A stretch of DNA of 64,000 bases. It comes from Paenibacillus sp. W2I17 (GTDB taxonomy: Bacteria; Bacillota; Bacilli; Paenibacillales; Paenibacillaceae). Made by a program: the position numbers and the translations under genes. The stretch is from positions 5,580,001 to 5,644,000 of the forward strand of contig NZ_JAUSXM010000001.1 of NCBI RefSeq assembly GCF_030815985.1, read 5' to 3'. The first letter of the stretch is position 1, and the number at the start of each line of letters is the position of its first letter. This document shows positions 50,934 to 59,778 of the stretch, in pieces. A model generated the notes under the pieces. The model was not told the DNA's origin and made no database searches. It worked only from the letters and a program-made list of their open reading frames with translations.

Positions 50934-53315
50934 ATGTCCCAACACAATAACCAAACTAAAATCAATCGTCTATGGTATCGACAACCGGCAAAACGCTGGG
51001 AAGAAGCATTGCCCATCGGAAACGGCCGTCTTGGAGGCATGGTGTACGGTGGCGCAGCAGAAGAACGAATTCAGCTCAATGAAGATACATTATGGTCAGG
51101 GTTTCCACGGGATACGATTCAATACAGCAGTCAGCGGTATTTGAAGCAGACGCGAGAGTTGATCATGTCTGGACAGTATGGTGAAGCTGAGGATTTGTTG
51201 AACCGTGAAATGCTTGGTCGTGATGTAGAGGCCTACCAGCCGATGGGTCATTTTTTATTGCACCATGAGGGTCTGGATGATCTTTCATATGATGCATTTG
51301 AACGGGAGCTTGATCTGGAATCGGGTATTGCAACCACAACCTACTCATTGGAAGGAACTCAATACGTACGTGAAGTGTATTCCAGTGCTTCGGATGATCT
51401 GATGGTCTGCACATTAACTGCTGATCAGAAGGGCGCTATGAGTGTAAGTGTTACGCTAGACAGTCCCCATCCATATCGAGTTGAGACTTCGGGAGATGCT
51501 CTAACCATGTTCAGTCGGTGCCCAAGTCATGTGGAGTCCAACTACTTCAGGGATCACCCGGAATCCGTCCTCTATGAAGAGGATCGGGGAACGGCTTATG
51601 CTGTCCGTGTAGCATTTACGGCAACTGGCAATCAGGTGAAGGTCTCCAATCTGGAAGGCAAGTTACATATTCAGGGTGCTGATCAGGTTGTGTTTTATCT
51701 GGCAGCAGCTACGTCCTTTGAGAGTTATGATGTGTTGCCTGTGAAGGATCATCTTGTATTGGAAAAGGAATGCAAGGATATGATCTCCAAAGCGATCACA
51801 CATGGCGCGGAAGCGCTTCGTTACCGACATATTCAGGATCATAGCGCGTTGTTTAACAGAGTCTCTATTGATTTAGGGGTATCGGCTAACGCCGAATTAC
51901 CTACAGATGAGCGGCTGCAGGCTTATCAGGCAGGGCAACAAGACCCTGGGCTTGAGGCACTTTATTTTCAATATGGAAGATATCTGTTAATGGCTAGTTC
52001 GCGTCCGGGCAGCCAGCCTGCCAATCTGCAGGGAATCTGGAACCATCAGGTAGAGCCGCCATGGCATAGTGATTACACAATCAATATCAACACGGAGATG
52101 AATTACTGGCCGGCAGAAGTCTGCAATCTCAGTGAATGTCATGAGCCGCTGTTTGATATGCTGACCGATCTCAGTCATACAGGACGAAGAACGGCGCGGA
52201 TTCTGTATGGAGCTCGTGGATGGACTGCTCATCATAACGTAGATATTTGGAGAACCTCTACACCGACAGGTGGAGATGCAAGCTGGGCTTTCTGGCCGAT
52301 GGGTGGCGTGTGGCTGACCTCGCATCTATGGGAGCATTACCAATTTACCGGGGATCAGCGTTTTCTTGAGGAACGTGCGTATCCCATCATGAAAGAGGCG
52401 GCGCTGTTCTGTCTCGATTGGCTGGTGGAAGGGCCCGATGGTTATCTGGTTACGATTCCATCCACTTCACCAGAGAACAAATTTCTCACAGATGCTGGGG
52501 AGGCACGCAGTATATCCATGGCTTCAACGATGGATATGACGTTAATTCGTGAACTGTTCAGCCGCTGTATTGAGGCCGCGAAGCAATTGAATCTAGATGA
52601 GTCATTGGCGAGCGAGTGGGGTGAGGCTCTGGACAAACTCTATCCATTCCGAATTGGAAGCGAAGGACAATTGCTGGAGTGGTTTAAGGATTTTGCCGAA
52701 TCCGAGCCAGGGCATCGTCACGTCTCCCATCTGTATGGACTGTATCCGGGAGAGCAGATCAATCGAGTACACACACCGGAATTGGTAGAAGCAGCACGGG
52801 TATCGCTTGAACGTCGTATCTCACAAGGTGGCGGGCATACAGGATGGAGCTGTGCATGGTTGATCAATCTGTATGCACGACTGCTGGAGAGCAGCCAGGC
52901 ACATCAGTTTGTGCGCACGTTGCTGGCCCGGTCTACACATCCGAATCTGTTTGATGACCATCCACCATTCCAGATCGATGGTAATTTTGGAGGCACGGCC
53001 GGAATCGCGGAGATGTTATTGCAGAGCCACTTGAACGAGTTACATTTACTGCCGGCACTGCCTGAACTCTGGACTCAAGGTCGTGTTGAAGGGCTTCGTG
53101 CAAGAGGTGGCTATACGGTAGCGATAACGTGGACAGACAACAAGCTTGCGTCATCGGTTATTAAGGCAGATCGAAATGAGTCGTTGACCCTTCGCAGTGC
53201 TTATCCGCTGCGTTTGGAAGGAAACGAACAAGCCAAGGCAGAGCTTACGCCTCAGGGCGATTATGTAATTATTTTAACCATGACCGCAGGACAGACGATC
53301 CGCGTGTCATCATGA
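50934..53315 (+). CDS. Glycoside hydrolase family 95 (alpha-L-fucosidase/galactosidase-like)
   Basis: 793 residues. The N-terminal beta domain begins RLWYRQPAKRWEEALPIGNGRLGGMV, the GH95 hallmark. The (alpha/alpha)6 catalytic barrel carries INTEMNYWP (Asn384, Asn386), STSPENKF (Glu514) and QIDGNFGG (Asp682). By pattern these match the catalytic Asn pair, Glu and Asp of the Bifidobacterium 1,2-alpha-L-fucosidase AfcA. No signal peptide, so it works on imported oligosaccharides. GH95 enzymes release alpha-1,2-L-fucose or alpha-L-galactose, for example from xyloglucan side chains. It shares a promoter with the GH1 gene 16 bp downstream. Confidence 0.92.
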   Translation: MSQHNNQTKINRLWYRQPAKRWEEALPIGNGRLGGMVYGGAAEERIQLNEDTLWSGFPRDTIQYSSQRYLKQTRELIMSGQYGEAEDLLNREMLGRDVEAYQPMGHFLLHHEGLDDLSYDAFERELDLESGIATTTYSLEGTQYVREVYSSASDDLMVCTLTADQKGAMSVSVTLDSPHPYRVETSGDALTMFSRCPSHVESNYFRDHPESVLYEEDRGTAYAVRVAFTATGNQVKVSNLEGKLHIQGADQVVFYLAAATSFESYDVLPVKDHLVLEKECKDMISKAITHGAEALRYRHIQDHSALFNRVSIDLGVSANAELPTDERLQAYQAGQQDPGLEALYFQYGRYLLMASSRPGSQPANLQGIWNHQVEPPWHSDYTININTEMNYWPAEVCNLSECHEPLFDMLTDLSHTGRRTARILYGARGWTAHHNVDIWRTSTPTGGDASWAFWPMGGVWLTSHLWEHYQFTGDQRFLEERAYPIMKEAALFCLDWLVEGPDGYLVTIPSTSPENKFLTDAGEARSISMASTMDMTLIRELFSRCIEAAKQLNLDESLASEWGEALDKLYPFRIGSEGQLLEWFKDFAESEPGHRHVSHLYGLYPGEQINRVHTPELVEAARVSLERRISQGGGHTGWSCAWLINLYARLLESSQAHQFVRTLLARSTHPNLFDDHPPFQIDGNFGGTAGIAEMLLQSHLNELHLLPALPELWTQGRVEGLRARGGYTVAITWTDNKLASSVIKADRNESLTLRSAYPLRLEGNEQAKAELTPQGDYVIILTMTAGQTIRVSS

Positions 53316-53331
53316 GACGGAGGAGCCAACC

Positions 53332-54693
53332 ATGACCATTTTTAAATTTCCGCAAGATTTTCGCTGGGGAACAGCAACAGCTTCCTATCAAATAGAAGGA
53401 GCGGCACAGGAAGGTGGACGCGGGGTATCTATCTGGGATACGTTTGCGCGCACACCTGGCAAAGTATATAACGGAGATAATGGAGATGTCGCGTGTGATA
53501 GTTACCATCGGTATGAGGAAGACATCGAACTGATGAAGAAACTCGGGATTAATACATACCGGTTCTCCATTGCCTGGCCGCGTATTATTCCTGACGGAGA
53601 TGGTGAGATCAATCGGGAAGGTCTGGACTTCTACCACCGCTTCGTGGATGCATTGATCGAGGCTGGAATTGAACCGTTCCTCACACTGTATCATTGGGAT
53701 CTTCCGCAAACGCTGGAGGATGACGGAGGCTGGGGCAACCGCAGAACTGTGGATGCTTTTGTGAAATATGCCGAAGTGATTTTCAAAGAATTCTCGGGCA
53801 AAATCAACTTCTGGCTGACCTTCAACGAACCATGGTGCATCGCGTTCCTGTCAAACCTTCTCGGGATTCATGCGCCAGGAAACAAAGACCTGCAGACGTC
53901 AATCAATGTTGCTCATGGATTGCTGGTCGCTCACGGTAAAGCCGTTCAATCCTTCCGTCGTTTGGGTACAACCGGACAGATCGGTATTGCTCCGAACGTA
54001 TGCTGGGCTGAGCCATACAGCAAATCTCCTGAGGACCAAGCTGCCTGTGACCGATCGATTGCGCTCAATACCGATTGGTTCCTTGATCCAATCTACAAAG
54101 GTTCATATCCGCAGTTTATGGTGGATTGGTTTGCAGAAGCGGGGGCTACCGTGCCAATTCAGGAAGGCGATATGGAGATCATCTCACAACCGATCGATCT
54201 ACTCGGCATTAACTATTACACGATGGGGATCAATCGCTTTAATCCGGAGGCAGGTGCTCTGCAATCGGAAGAAGTTGATATGGGCCTCACCAAAACCGAT
54301 ATTGGCTGGCCTGTGGAATCACGTGGTTTGTATGAATTTATGCATTACTTGCAAAAGTACGGCAATGTGGATGTATATATCACAGAGAATGGTGCCTGCA
54401 TCAATGATGATCTGGAGAATGGCAAAATTAATGATGACCGCCGGATTGCCTATTATGAACAGCATTTGGCTCAAATTCACCGCATCATTAATGACGGCAT
54501 TAACCTGAAAGGGTACATGGCATGGTCACTGATGGATAATTTCGAGTGGGCAGAAGGCTACCGGATGCGTTTTGGTCTTGTTCATGTGGACTATCGTTCA
54601 CTCGTGAGAACACCGAAGGAGAGTTATTACTGGTATCAGAACGTCATCAAGAATAATTGGTTGGAGACACGGAACGAACATAATCCCCAATAG
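53332..54693 (+). CDS. Glycoside hydrolase family 1 beta-glucosidase
   Basis: 453 residues, the full family length. Acid/base Glu166 is in TFNEPW and nucleophile Glu352 in YITENGA. The N-terminal FRWGTATASYQIEGA signature and the C-terminal SLMDNFEWAEGY aglycone loop are intact. The absence of a phosphate-binding Ser/Lys motif after EGY suggests a plain beta-glucosidase or beta-galactosidase, not a 6-phospho enzyme; this fits import by ABC and not by PTS. It is the second gene of the GH95-GH1 operon and would trim beta-linked backbones in the cytoplasm. Confidence 0.94.
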   Translation: MTIFKFPQDFRWGTATASYQIEGAAQEGGRGVSIWDTFARTPGKVYNGDNGDVACDSYHRYEEDIELMKKLGINTYRFSIAWPRIIPDGDGEINREGLDFYHRFVDALIEAGIEPFLTLYHWDLPQTLEDDGGWGNRRTVDAFVKYAEVIFKEFSGKINFWLTFNEPWCIAFLSNLLGIHAPGNKDLQTSINVAHGLLVAHGKAVQSFRRLGTTGQIGIAPNVCWAEPYSKSPEDQAACDRSIALNTDWFLDPIYKGSYPQFMVDWFAEAGATVPIQEGDMEIISQPIDLLGINYYTMGINRFNPEAGALQSEEVDMGLTKTDIGWPVESRGLYEFMHYLQKYGNVDVYITENGACINDDLENGKINDDRRIAYYEQHLAQIHRIINDGINLKGYMAWSLMDNFEWAEGYRMRFGLVHVDYRSLVRTPKESYYWYQNVIKNNWLETRNEHNPQ

Positions 54694-54760
54694 TTTTGGG
54701 TGGCAGGTTTTAAGGGTAAAGCAGGTCCTCATTATATATGGTTCCCTTATTAAAGATAAA

Positions 54761-54806
54761 AAAGACGGTAACTTTGGAGTATTCCATTGTACCGTCTTTT
54801 TTTTGT
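54761..54806 (+). terminator. Intrinsic terminator after the GH1 gene
   Basis: AAAGACGGTA pairs with TACCGTCTTT (54790-54799), followed by TTTTT. The preceding A-run would allow weak function on the other strand. Confidence 0.92.
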
Positions 54807-54979
54807 ATTTTTACCGTTGAAAATGAGTAGTTCATAAAGGTTTCATAAGGTCAAGTGCAGTTCCTGTTATGAAGAGACGTTTTTTGGGTTATAAGAAGTA
54901 TGAATGAATTGAAAAATGTTTTGTCAACAGTTGAAACTAAAATAAAGTGTCCAAATTGCGAATAAAATTTGAACATTTG

Positions 54980-55032
54980 TTGACTAAAAATCATACTGAT
55001 GTGGTATATTGGTATAAGGAAAGCACTTACAA
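54980..55032 (+). promoter_or_regulatory. Weak promoter and cre-like sequence before the small membrane protein
   Basis: TTGACT (54980-54985) and TATATT (55005-55010) with a 19-bp spacer, then GGAAAGCACTTACAAA near 55018-55032. The last resembles the cre-like boxes of the glycan promoters but lacks the TG. Confidence 0.4.
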
Positions 55033-55055
55033 AAAGGGAAAAGGAAGTGTTTACT

Positions 55056-55319
55056 ATGGCATCGAAGACAGCAATGGTTAGCCAATTGGAGCGCAAAGAC
55101 AAAAATATGCGGCGCGCCGTCTTGACGATGACAGTTCTGGCATGGGTCGCACTCATTACGGGAGTGATCATGTGTCTGATCAATCTGAATGAATTTAATG
55201 ATCGTAATCTTGGTTTGATGGTTGGTATTGGATTCCTTGTAGGTAGTGTGTTTATTTACGTTATTGCCAAAGCAATTGGCCTTGTTCATACACGCCGGGA
55301 AGACGAAGGCGCCGATTAA
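55056..55319 (+). CDS. Small two-helix membrane protein of unknown function
   Basis: 87 residues from ATG 55056; AAGGAAGTG is the ribosome site, and the longer frame from 54999 lacks one. A charged N-terminus of about 20 residues (QLERKDKNMRR) precedes helix 1 (AVLTMTVLAWVALITGVIMCLI), a polar turn NLNEFNDRN, and helix 2 (LGLMVGIGFLVGSVFIYVIA). The C-terminus is charged (HTRREDEGAD). I do not recognise the family. It sits in its own transcript with a strong terminator, directly before qoxABCD, which may or may not be meaningful. Confidence 0.7.
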   Translation: MASKTAMVSQLERKDKNMRRAVLTMTVLAWVALITGVIMCLINLNEFNDRNLGLMVGIGFLVGSVFIYVIAKAIGLVHTRREDEGAD

Positions 55320-55380
55320 TTATAATCCTGCGTTTATTCGTTCATAATAAGACTGGATAAGTACCCGGAATCCAGTCAAT

Positions 55381-55438
55381 AAAGCCCTTTGCGGATTCGT
55401 TGACATTGTTCAACGGGACTGCAAAGGGCTTTATTTTG
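55381..55438 (+). terminator. Long nested terminator
   Basis: AAAGCCCTTTGC pairs with GCAAAGGGCTTT, enclosing an inner CGTTGA/TCAACG stem, then TATTTTG. Confidence 0.88.
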
Positions 55439-55490
55439 TGACTTGATGTGTAAAGATTACAATAAGCAAATATCAACCATGCAAGCGATT

Positions 55491-55610
55491 TGTGAGAAAA
55501 AATTCACACATTTAAGGTGTAAAATCGACAAATTTGTTAACAAGAACAAAAAAGTTGTTCATTTCTGATATCTTTAGTAGGAAGAGAGTAGTATACTGAT
55601 TTTTCAGTAT
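55491..55610 (+). promoter_or_regulatory. qox promoter region with several inverted repeats
   Basis: Palindromes: TGTGA-N8-TCACA (55491-55508), ACAAATTTGT (55528-55537), TTGTTAACAA (55534-55543), GAACAA-N5-TTGTTC (55544-55560) and ATACTGA-TTTT-TCAGTAT (55593-55610). A TATACT (55592-55597) is the only good -10. The cluster suggests respiratory or redox control, but no site fits the Rex or Fnr spacing exactly. Confidence 0.5.
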
Positions 55611-55637
55611 GAGCGAATTTAAGGAGAGGGGATCAAA

Positions 55638-56612
55638 ATGAACAAGAAACCTAGGTCGCTAATCCGGATTATCATTCCGGTTGTCCTGACGTTGGTTACA
55701 ATTGCATTGATTGTCTGGCCAATGCTGGCAGGCGGACAGTACGTTGTTCTGGATCCGAAGGGGCCAATTGGCGCTTCGCAGAGAGATTTGATTGTCATCT
55801 CGACAATTTTGTGTGCTGTCATTATTGTGCCAGTACTCATTTTGTCTGCCGTAATCGTATGGCGTTACCGCGACAAGCCGGATAACAAAGCTGCTTATGA
55901 ACCTAACTGGTCTCATAGTACGAAGGCGGAGGCAATCTGGTGGACGGTTCCAATCATCATTATTGGACTGCTTGCCATTGTTACTGTTCGTTACACGTAT
56001 GATTTGGAGCCTTCGAAGCCGTTGGCTCACGAGAAAGCACCAATTACCATCCAAGTGTCTTCACTGGACTGGAAATGGTTGTTTATGTATCCTGAGCAAG
56101 GGATTGCAACGGTCAACACGCTGAATATTCCGGCAGACCGGCCCGTGAAATTTGAACTCACTGCGGATTCACCGATGAACTCATTCTGGATTCCGCAACT
56201 TGGAGGACAGATTTATACGATGTCGGGTATGGCGATGACCTTGTATCTGCAGGCAGATCATGAAGGCAAGTACTGGGGTTCAGGCGCTAACTTCACAGGT
56301 GAGCATTTTGGAGAAATGCGTTTTGATGTGAATGCTACATCGGACGAAGATTTTGACAATTGGGTAGCTGAAGTGAAACAGAGTTCTCAGGCGTTGACTA
56401 CAGAAGGTTACAAAGCACTGGCTGAACCAGGAACAAGCAATGTTGCTTATTATTCTGCCTTCCCAGAAGGATTGTTCCAAAATATTGTGACCAAGTATGT
56501 CGTGGATGGTCAAAGTGCTCACAGTAAGCATGGAAGTTCAAGTGAAGCTTCTGGAGCCATTCAAAGTCCAACCGATGTGTCCAATCAAGATGAGGACAAG
56601 AGTGCTAACTAA
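55638..56612 (+). CDS. qoxA: Menaquinol oxidase aa3 subunit II
   Basis: 324 residues, two helices and an outside cupredoxin-like domain. The segment FWIPQLGGQIYTMSGMAM and ANFTGEHFGEM are QoxA/CyoA signatures. The Cys pair of a CuA centre is absent, so this is a quinol and not a cytochrome c oxidase. The N-terminal PMLAGGQYVVLDPKGPIG aligns with the lipoprotein processing site of B. subtilis QoxA, where GGC precedes a Ser-rich start. Here the lipobox Cys is missing, so it may be held by its signal anchor alone. AAGGAGAGGGG precedes the ATG. Confidence 0.92.
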   Translation: MNKKPRSLIRIIIPVVLTLVTIALIVWPMLAGGQYVVLDPKGPIGASQRDLIVISTILCAVIIVPVLILSAVIVWRYRDKPDNKAAYEPNWSHSTKAEAIWWTVPIIIIGLLAIVTVRYTYDLEPSKPLAHEKAPITIQVSSLDWKWLFMYPEQGIATVNTLNIPADRPVKFELTADSPMNSFWIPQLGGQIYTMSGMAMTLYLQADHEGKYWGSGANFTGEHFGEMRFDVNATSDEDFDNWVAEVKQSSQALTTEGYKALAEPGTSNVAYYSAFPEGLFQNIVTKYVVDGQSAHSKHGSSSEASGAIQSPTDVSNQDEDKSAN

Positions 56613-56633
56613 AGATTCGAAAGGAGGCCCCCA

Positions 56634-58604
56634 ATGTTAGAGAGACTTAAAGAGTTTGCATCGGAGTTTTTCGTAACTGGCGACCCGCTGATCTATGGAG
56701 CAGACGTGGCCATCGGTATTACGATGATTACTATCGTAACGGTGCTGACTTATTTCAAAAAATGGGGCTGGCTCTGGCGTAACTGGTTAACTACCGTCGA
56801 TCATAAAAAGATCGGTATTATGTATATCATTGCTTCCATTATCATGTTGTTCCGTGGTGGTGTGGATGCATTGATGATGCGTCTGCAGCTGGCTATGCCT
56901 AACATGGATTTCTTACATCCTGAACATTATAATCAGGTCTTTACAACTCACGGCACGATCATGATCTTGTTCATGGCGATGCCATTTATGTTTGGTTTAT
57001 TTAACGTTATCGTGCCATTACAGATCGGAGCAAGGGACGTTGCCTTCCCGTTTCTGAACGCATTGAGCTTCTGGTTATTCTTCCTGGGAGCAATGCTGTT
57101 TAACCTGTCCTTCGTTATCGGTGGTTCACCGGATGCGGGATGGCTGAGTTATCCACCTCTATCGGAGCTGTCACACAGTCCGGGGGTCGGACAGAACTTC
57201 TATATATGGGGTATACAGATATCGGGTATCGGTTCCCTGGCTACCGGTATCAACTTCCTGGTTACCATCATTAAAATGCGTGCGCCAGGCATGAGATGGA
57301 TGAAAATGCCGATGTTCACATGGTCGGTATTCTCCACTTGTATCATTATCTTGTTTGCTTTCCCGATCTTGACCGTGACACTTGCATTGTTATTCCTCGA
57401 CAGGTTTGCCGGGGCGCATTTCTTCACACTTGATCTGGGCGGTAACCCAATGATGTATATCAACTTGATCTGGATGTGGGGTCACCCTGAGGTATACATT
57501 GTCGTCTTGCCGGCATTCGGTGTGTTCTCCGAGATTGTAAGTACCTTCTCTCGGAAAAAACTGTTTGGTTACAAGTCAATGGTATTTGCAATGTTAATTA
57601 TCAGCTTCCTGTCCTTCTTCACATGGGCGCATCACTTCTTCACGATGGGTTCAGGAGCGGACGTGAATGCATTCTTCGCCGTAACTACGATGTTGATTGC
57701 TATTCCAACAGGGGTTAAGATATTTAACTGGCTGTTTACCATGTATCGAGGAAGGATTCGCATGGCGACTCCGATGATGTGGACACTTGCCTTTATCCCG
57801 TGCTTTATTGTCGGGGGTATGACAGGCGTTCTGTTATCCGTTGCTCCTGCTGACTTCCAGTTCCACAACAGTTACTTCCTGATTGCCCACTTCCACCAAG
57901 TATTGATCGGTGGCGTTGTCTTCGGATACTTCGCTGGTCTGTATTACTGGTGGCCTAAAATGTTCGGTTTCCAACTCGAAGAGAAACTGGGCAAATGGGC
58001 ATTCTGGACTTGGAATATTGGTTTCTATGTCTGCTTCATGCCGCAGTACGCTGTCGGTCTGATGGGTATGACACGTCGTCTGAGCACATACGGCTGGGAT
58101 ACTGGCTGGTGGGAACTGAACTTCGTATCCACAATCGGGGCGTTCCTGATGGGTGTCGGATTCTTGTTCCAAGTTGCACAAATTGCAGACGGTATTCGCA
58201 AATACAAAACACTTAAAGCTTCCGGCGATCCATGGGATGGTCGTACGCTCGAGTGGTCGATTCCTTCACCAGCTCCTGAATATAACTTCGCTGTTACACC
58301 GCGCGGAGATGATATCGATGAGTGGTGGGAAGAGAAAGAACGTCGTGCCAAAGGCATCTATCCGCCTGAGCAACCGCTTGAGCCGATTCACATGCCGAAG
58401 AATTCCTCGATTCCGTTCATCATGTCTGTCTTCTGGTTCGTTGCTGGTTTCGGCTTCGTATTCGGTTGGCTGTGGATGGCGATTCTCGGACTTGCTGGCG
58501 TAGGCATCTGTATGATCGCCCGTTCATTCTCTTACGATACGGATTATTACATTCCGGTCGACGAAATTAAGCGTACCGAAGCGTCGTTAAGGGGGTCGGT
58601 ATAG
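56634..58604 (+). CDS. qoxB: Menaquinol oxidase aa3 subunit I
   Basis: 656 residues, about 14-15 helices. Haem and CuB ligands are all present: TTHGTIM (low-spin haem His), WGHPEVY (CuB His and cross-linked Tyr), THHFFTMG-type pair in WAHHFFTMG, and HFHQVLIG (haem a3 and low-spin His). It reduces oxygen to water and pumps protons. It follows qoxA after 21 bp with AAAGGAGG. Confidence 0.97.
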   Translation: MLERLKEFASEFFVTGDPLIYGADVAIGITMITIVTVLTYFKKWGWLWRNWLTTVDHKKIGIMYIIASIIMLFRGGVDALMMRLQLAMPNMDFLHPEHYNQVFTTHGTIMILFMAMPFMFGLFNVIVPLQIGARDVAFPFLNALSFWLFFLGAMLFNLSFVIGGSPDAGWLSYPPLSELSHSPGVGQNFYIWGIQISGIGSLATGINFLVTIIKMRAPGMRWMKMPMFTWSVFSTCIIILFAFPILTVTLALLFLDRFAGAHFFTLDLGGNPMMYINLIWMWGHPEVYIVVLPAFGVFSEIVSTFSRKKLFGYKSMVFAMLIISFLSFFTWAHHFFTMGSGADVNAFFAVTTMLIAIPTGVKIFNWLFTMYRGRIRMATPMMWTLAFIPCFIVGGMTGVLLSVAPADFQFHNSYFLIAHFHQVLIGGVVFGYFAGLYYWWPKMFGFQLEEKLGKWAFWTWNIGFYVCFMPQYAVGLMGMTRRLSTYGWDTGWWELNFVSTIGAFLMGVGFLFQVAQIADGIRKYKTLKASGDPWDGRTLEWSIPSPAPEYNFAVTPRGDDIDEWWEEKERRAKGIYPPEQPLEPIHMPKNSSIPFIMSVFWFVAGFGFVFGWLWMAILGLAGVGICMIARSFSYDTDYYIPVDEIKRTEASLRGSV

Positions 58605-59225
58605 ATGGCTCAAGCAGCCGCTAAGCACGGTGAGAATCATGCGCATGGTCATGACCATGGCCACCATGATCCACAGGAAATGAAAATTCTCGGATTCTGG
58701 TTCTTCCTGATTTCCGACGTTATCTTGTTCTCCGTATTGTTCGCAACCTTCATTGTGTTGCGTGACAATTCGGCGGGCGGACCGATTTTGTCCGAACTGA
58801 TCAAAATGCCTGGCGTTATCGCCGAGACATTTATCTTGCTCACGAGTTCATTTACGAGCGGACTTGCCGTTCTGGCAATGAACCAGGGTAAAGTGAAACA
58901 ATTGATTAATTGGCTGATTGTTACAGCTGTTCTGGGTGCAAGCTTTATCGCCCTGGAGGTTTACGAGTTTGTTGAGATGGTTCACGAAGGTTTTAGTTAC
59001 ACGACGAGTGCGGCTTCTGGTGCATTCTTCACCCTCGTGGGTACTCACGGACTTCACGTATCGCTTGGTCTGATCTGGATGATCGGGCTCATGTTCCAAC
59101 TGAAAAAACGTGGGATTACCGACGTTACTCGCGGTAAGATCAACGTCATCAGCTTGTACTGGCACTTCTTGGACGTCGTATGGATCTTCCTCCTGTCGAT
59201 CGTCTATCTCATGGGGGTGATGTAG
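58605..59225 (+). CDS. qoxC: Menaquinol oxidase aa3 subunit III
   Basis: 206 residues, five helices. A His-rich N-terminus (HGENHAHGHDHGHHD) may bind metal and is longer than in many relatives. GTHGLHVSLGLIWM and SLYWHFLDVVWIFL are subunit III signatures. Its ATG follows the qoxB stop directly (TAGATG), and the ribosome site lies within the end of qoxB (AAGGGGG). Confidence 0.96.
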   Translation: MAQAAAKHGENHAHGHDHGHHDPQEMKILGFWFFLISDVILFSVLFATFIVLRDNSAGGPILSELIKMPGVIAETFILLTSSFTSGLAVLAMNQGKVKQLINWLIVTAVLGASFIALEVYEFVEMVHEGFSYTTSAASGAFFTLVGTHGLHVSLGLIWMIGLMFQLKKRGITDVTRGKINVISLYWHFLDVVWIFLLSIVYLMGVM

Positions 59226-59555
59226 ATGGCAGAGCACAACTCACATGATTCCCACGGCCATGAACAACATGGCTCACTGAAGTCTTATGTCATCGGCTTC
59301 ATTCTGTCCGTCGTACTGACAATCATTCCACTTGTGGTGGTTTTGAACGACATGATGGGCAAAACAGGAACACTCATCGTGATTCTTGGTACAGCAGCAC
59401 TTCAGTTTGTGGTTCAACTCTTCTTCTTCATGCATATCCGTGAAACAGAGAAACCACGCTGGAATGTCATGGCCCTTATTTTCGGATTACTGATTATGAT
59501 GACCATCGTAATTGGTTCGATCTGGATTATGCTTAACAATGCTGTTGCACATTAA
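59226..59555 (+). CDS. qoxD: Menaquinol oxidase aa3 subunit IV
   Basis: 109 residues, three helices with FFMHIRETEKPRWN between helices 2 and 3, typical of QoxD/CyoD. It also starts with a His-rich stretch (HDSHGHEQHG), echoing QoxC. It starts directly after the qoxC stop. It supports assembly of subunit I. A terminator follows, and no ctaB or ctaA haem genes are near. Confidence 0.95.
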   Translation: MAEHNSHDSHGHEQHGSLKSYVIGFILSVVLTIIPLVVVLNDMMGKTGTLIVILGTAALQFVVQLFFFMHIRETEKPRWNVMALIFGLLIMMTIVIGSIWIMLNNAVAH

Positions 59556-59566
59556 TTGATATGATG

Positions 59567-59618
59567 AAAGAGCTTCACGACCTTGGAATTCAAGGTTGTG
59601 GGGCTCTTTTTTTTTTCT
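59567..59618 (+). terminator. Intrinsic terminator of qoxABCD
   Basis: AAAGAGC and CACGACCTTG pair with CAAGGTTGTG and GCTCTTT around GAATT, followed by a run of nine T. Confidence 0.93.
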
Positions 59619-59778
59619 AAGCAGAAGTTATCGCATATTTCAATGAAAAAAAAGTTGGATTATATCATAATAAGTCGTTGATGAAATAATTTACCAGTGA
59701 TACTATTGTTATACACTGTCAATATATTCAATATTTTAGCTAGGCTATTTTAGCAAAATTATTTTAGGAGATGTACCA

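Noticed and set aside
55491..55508. Rex or Fnr binding site before qoxA
   Set aside because: The half-sites look right, but the centre is 8 nt (6 nt in the Rex register) and not the expected 6 (Fnr) or 4 (Rex). Kept only as an inverted repeat.
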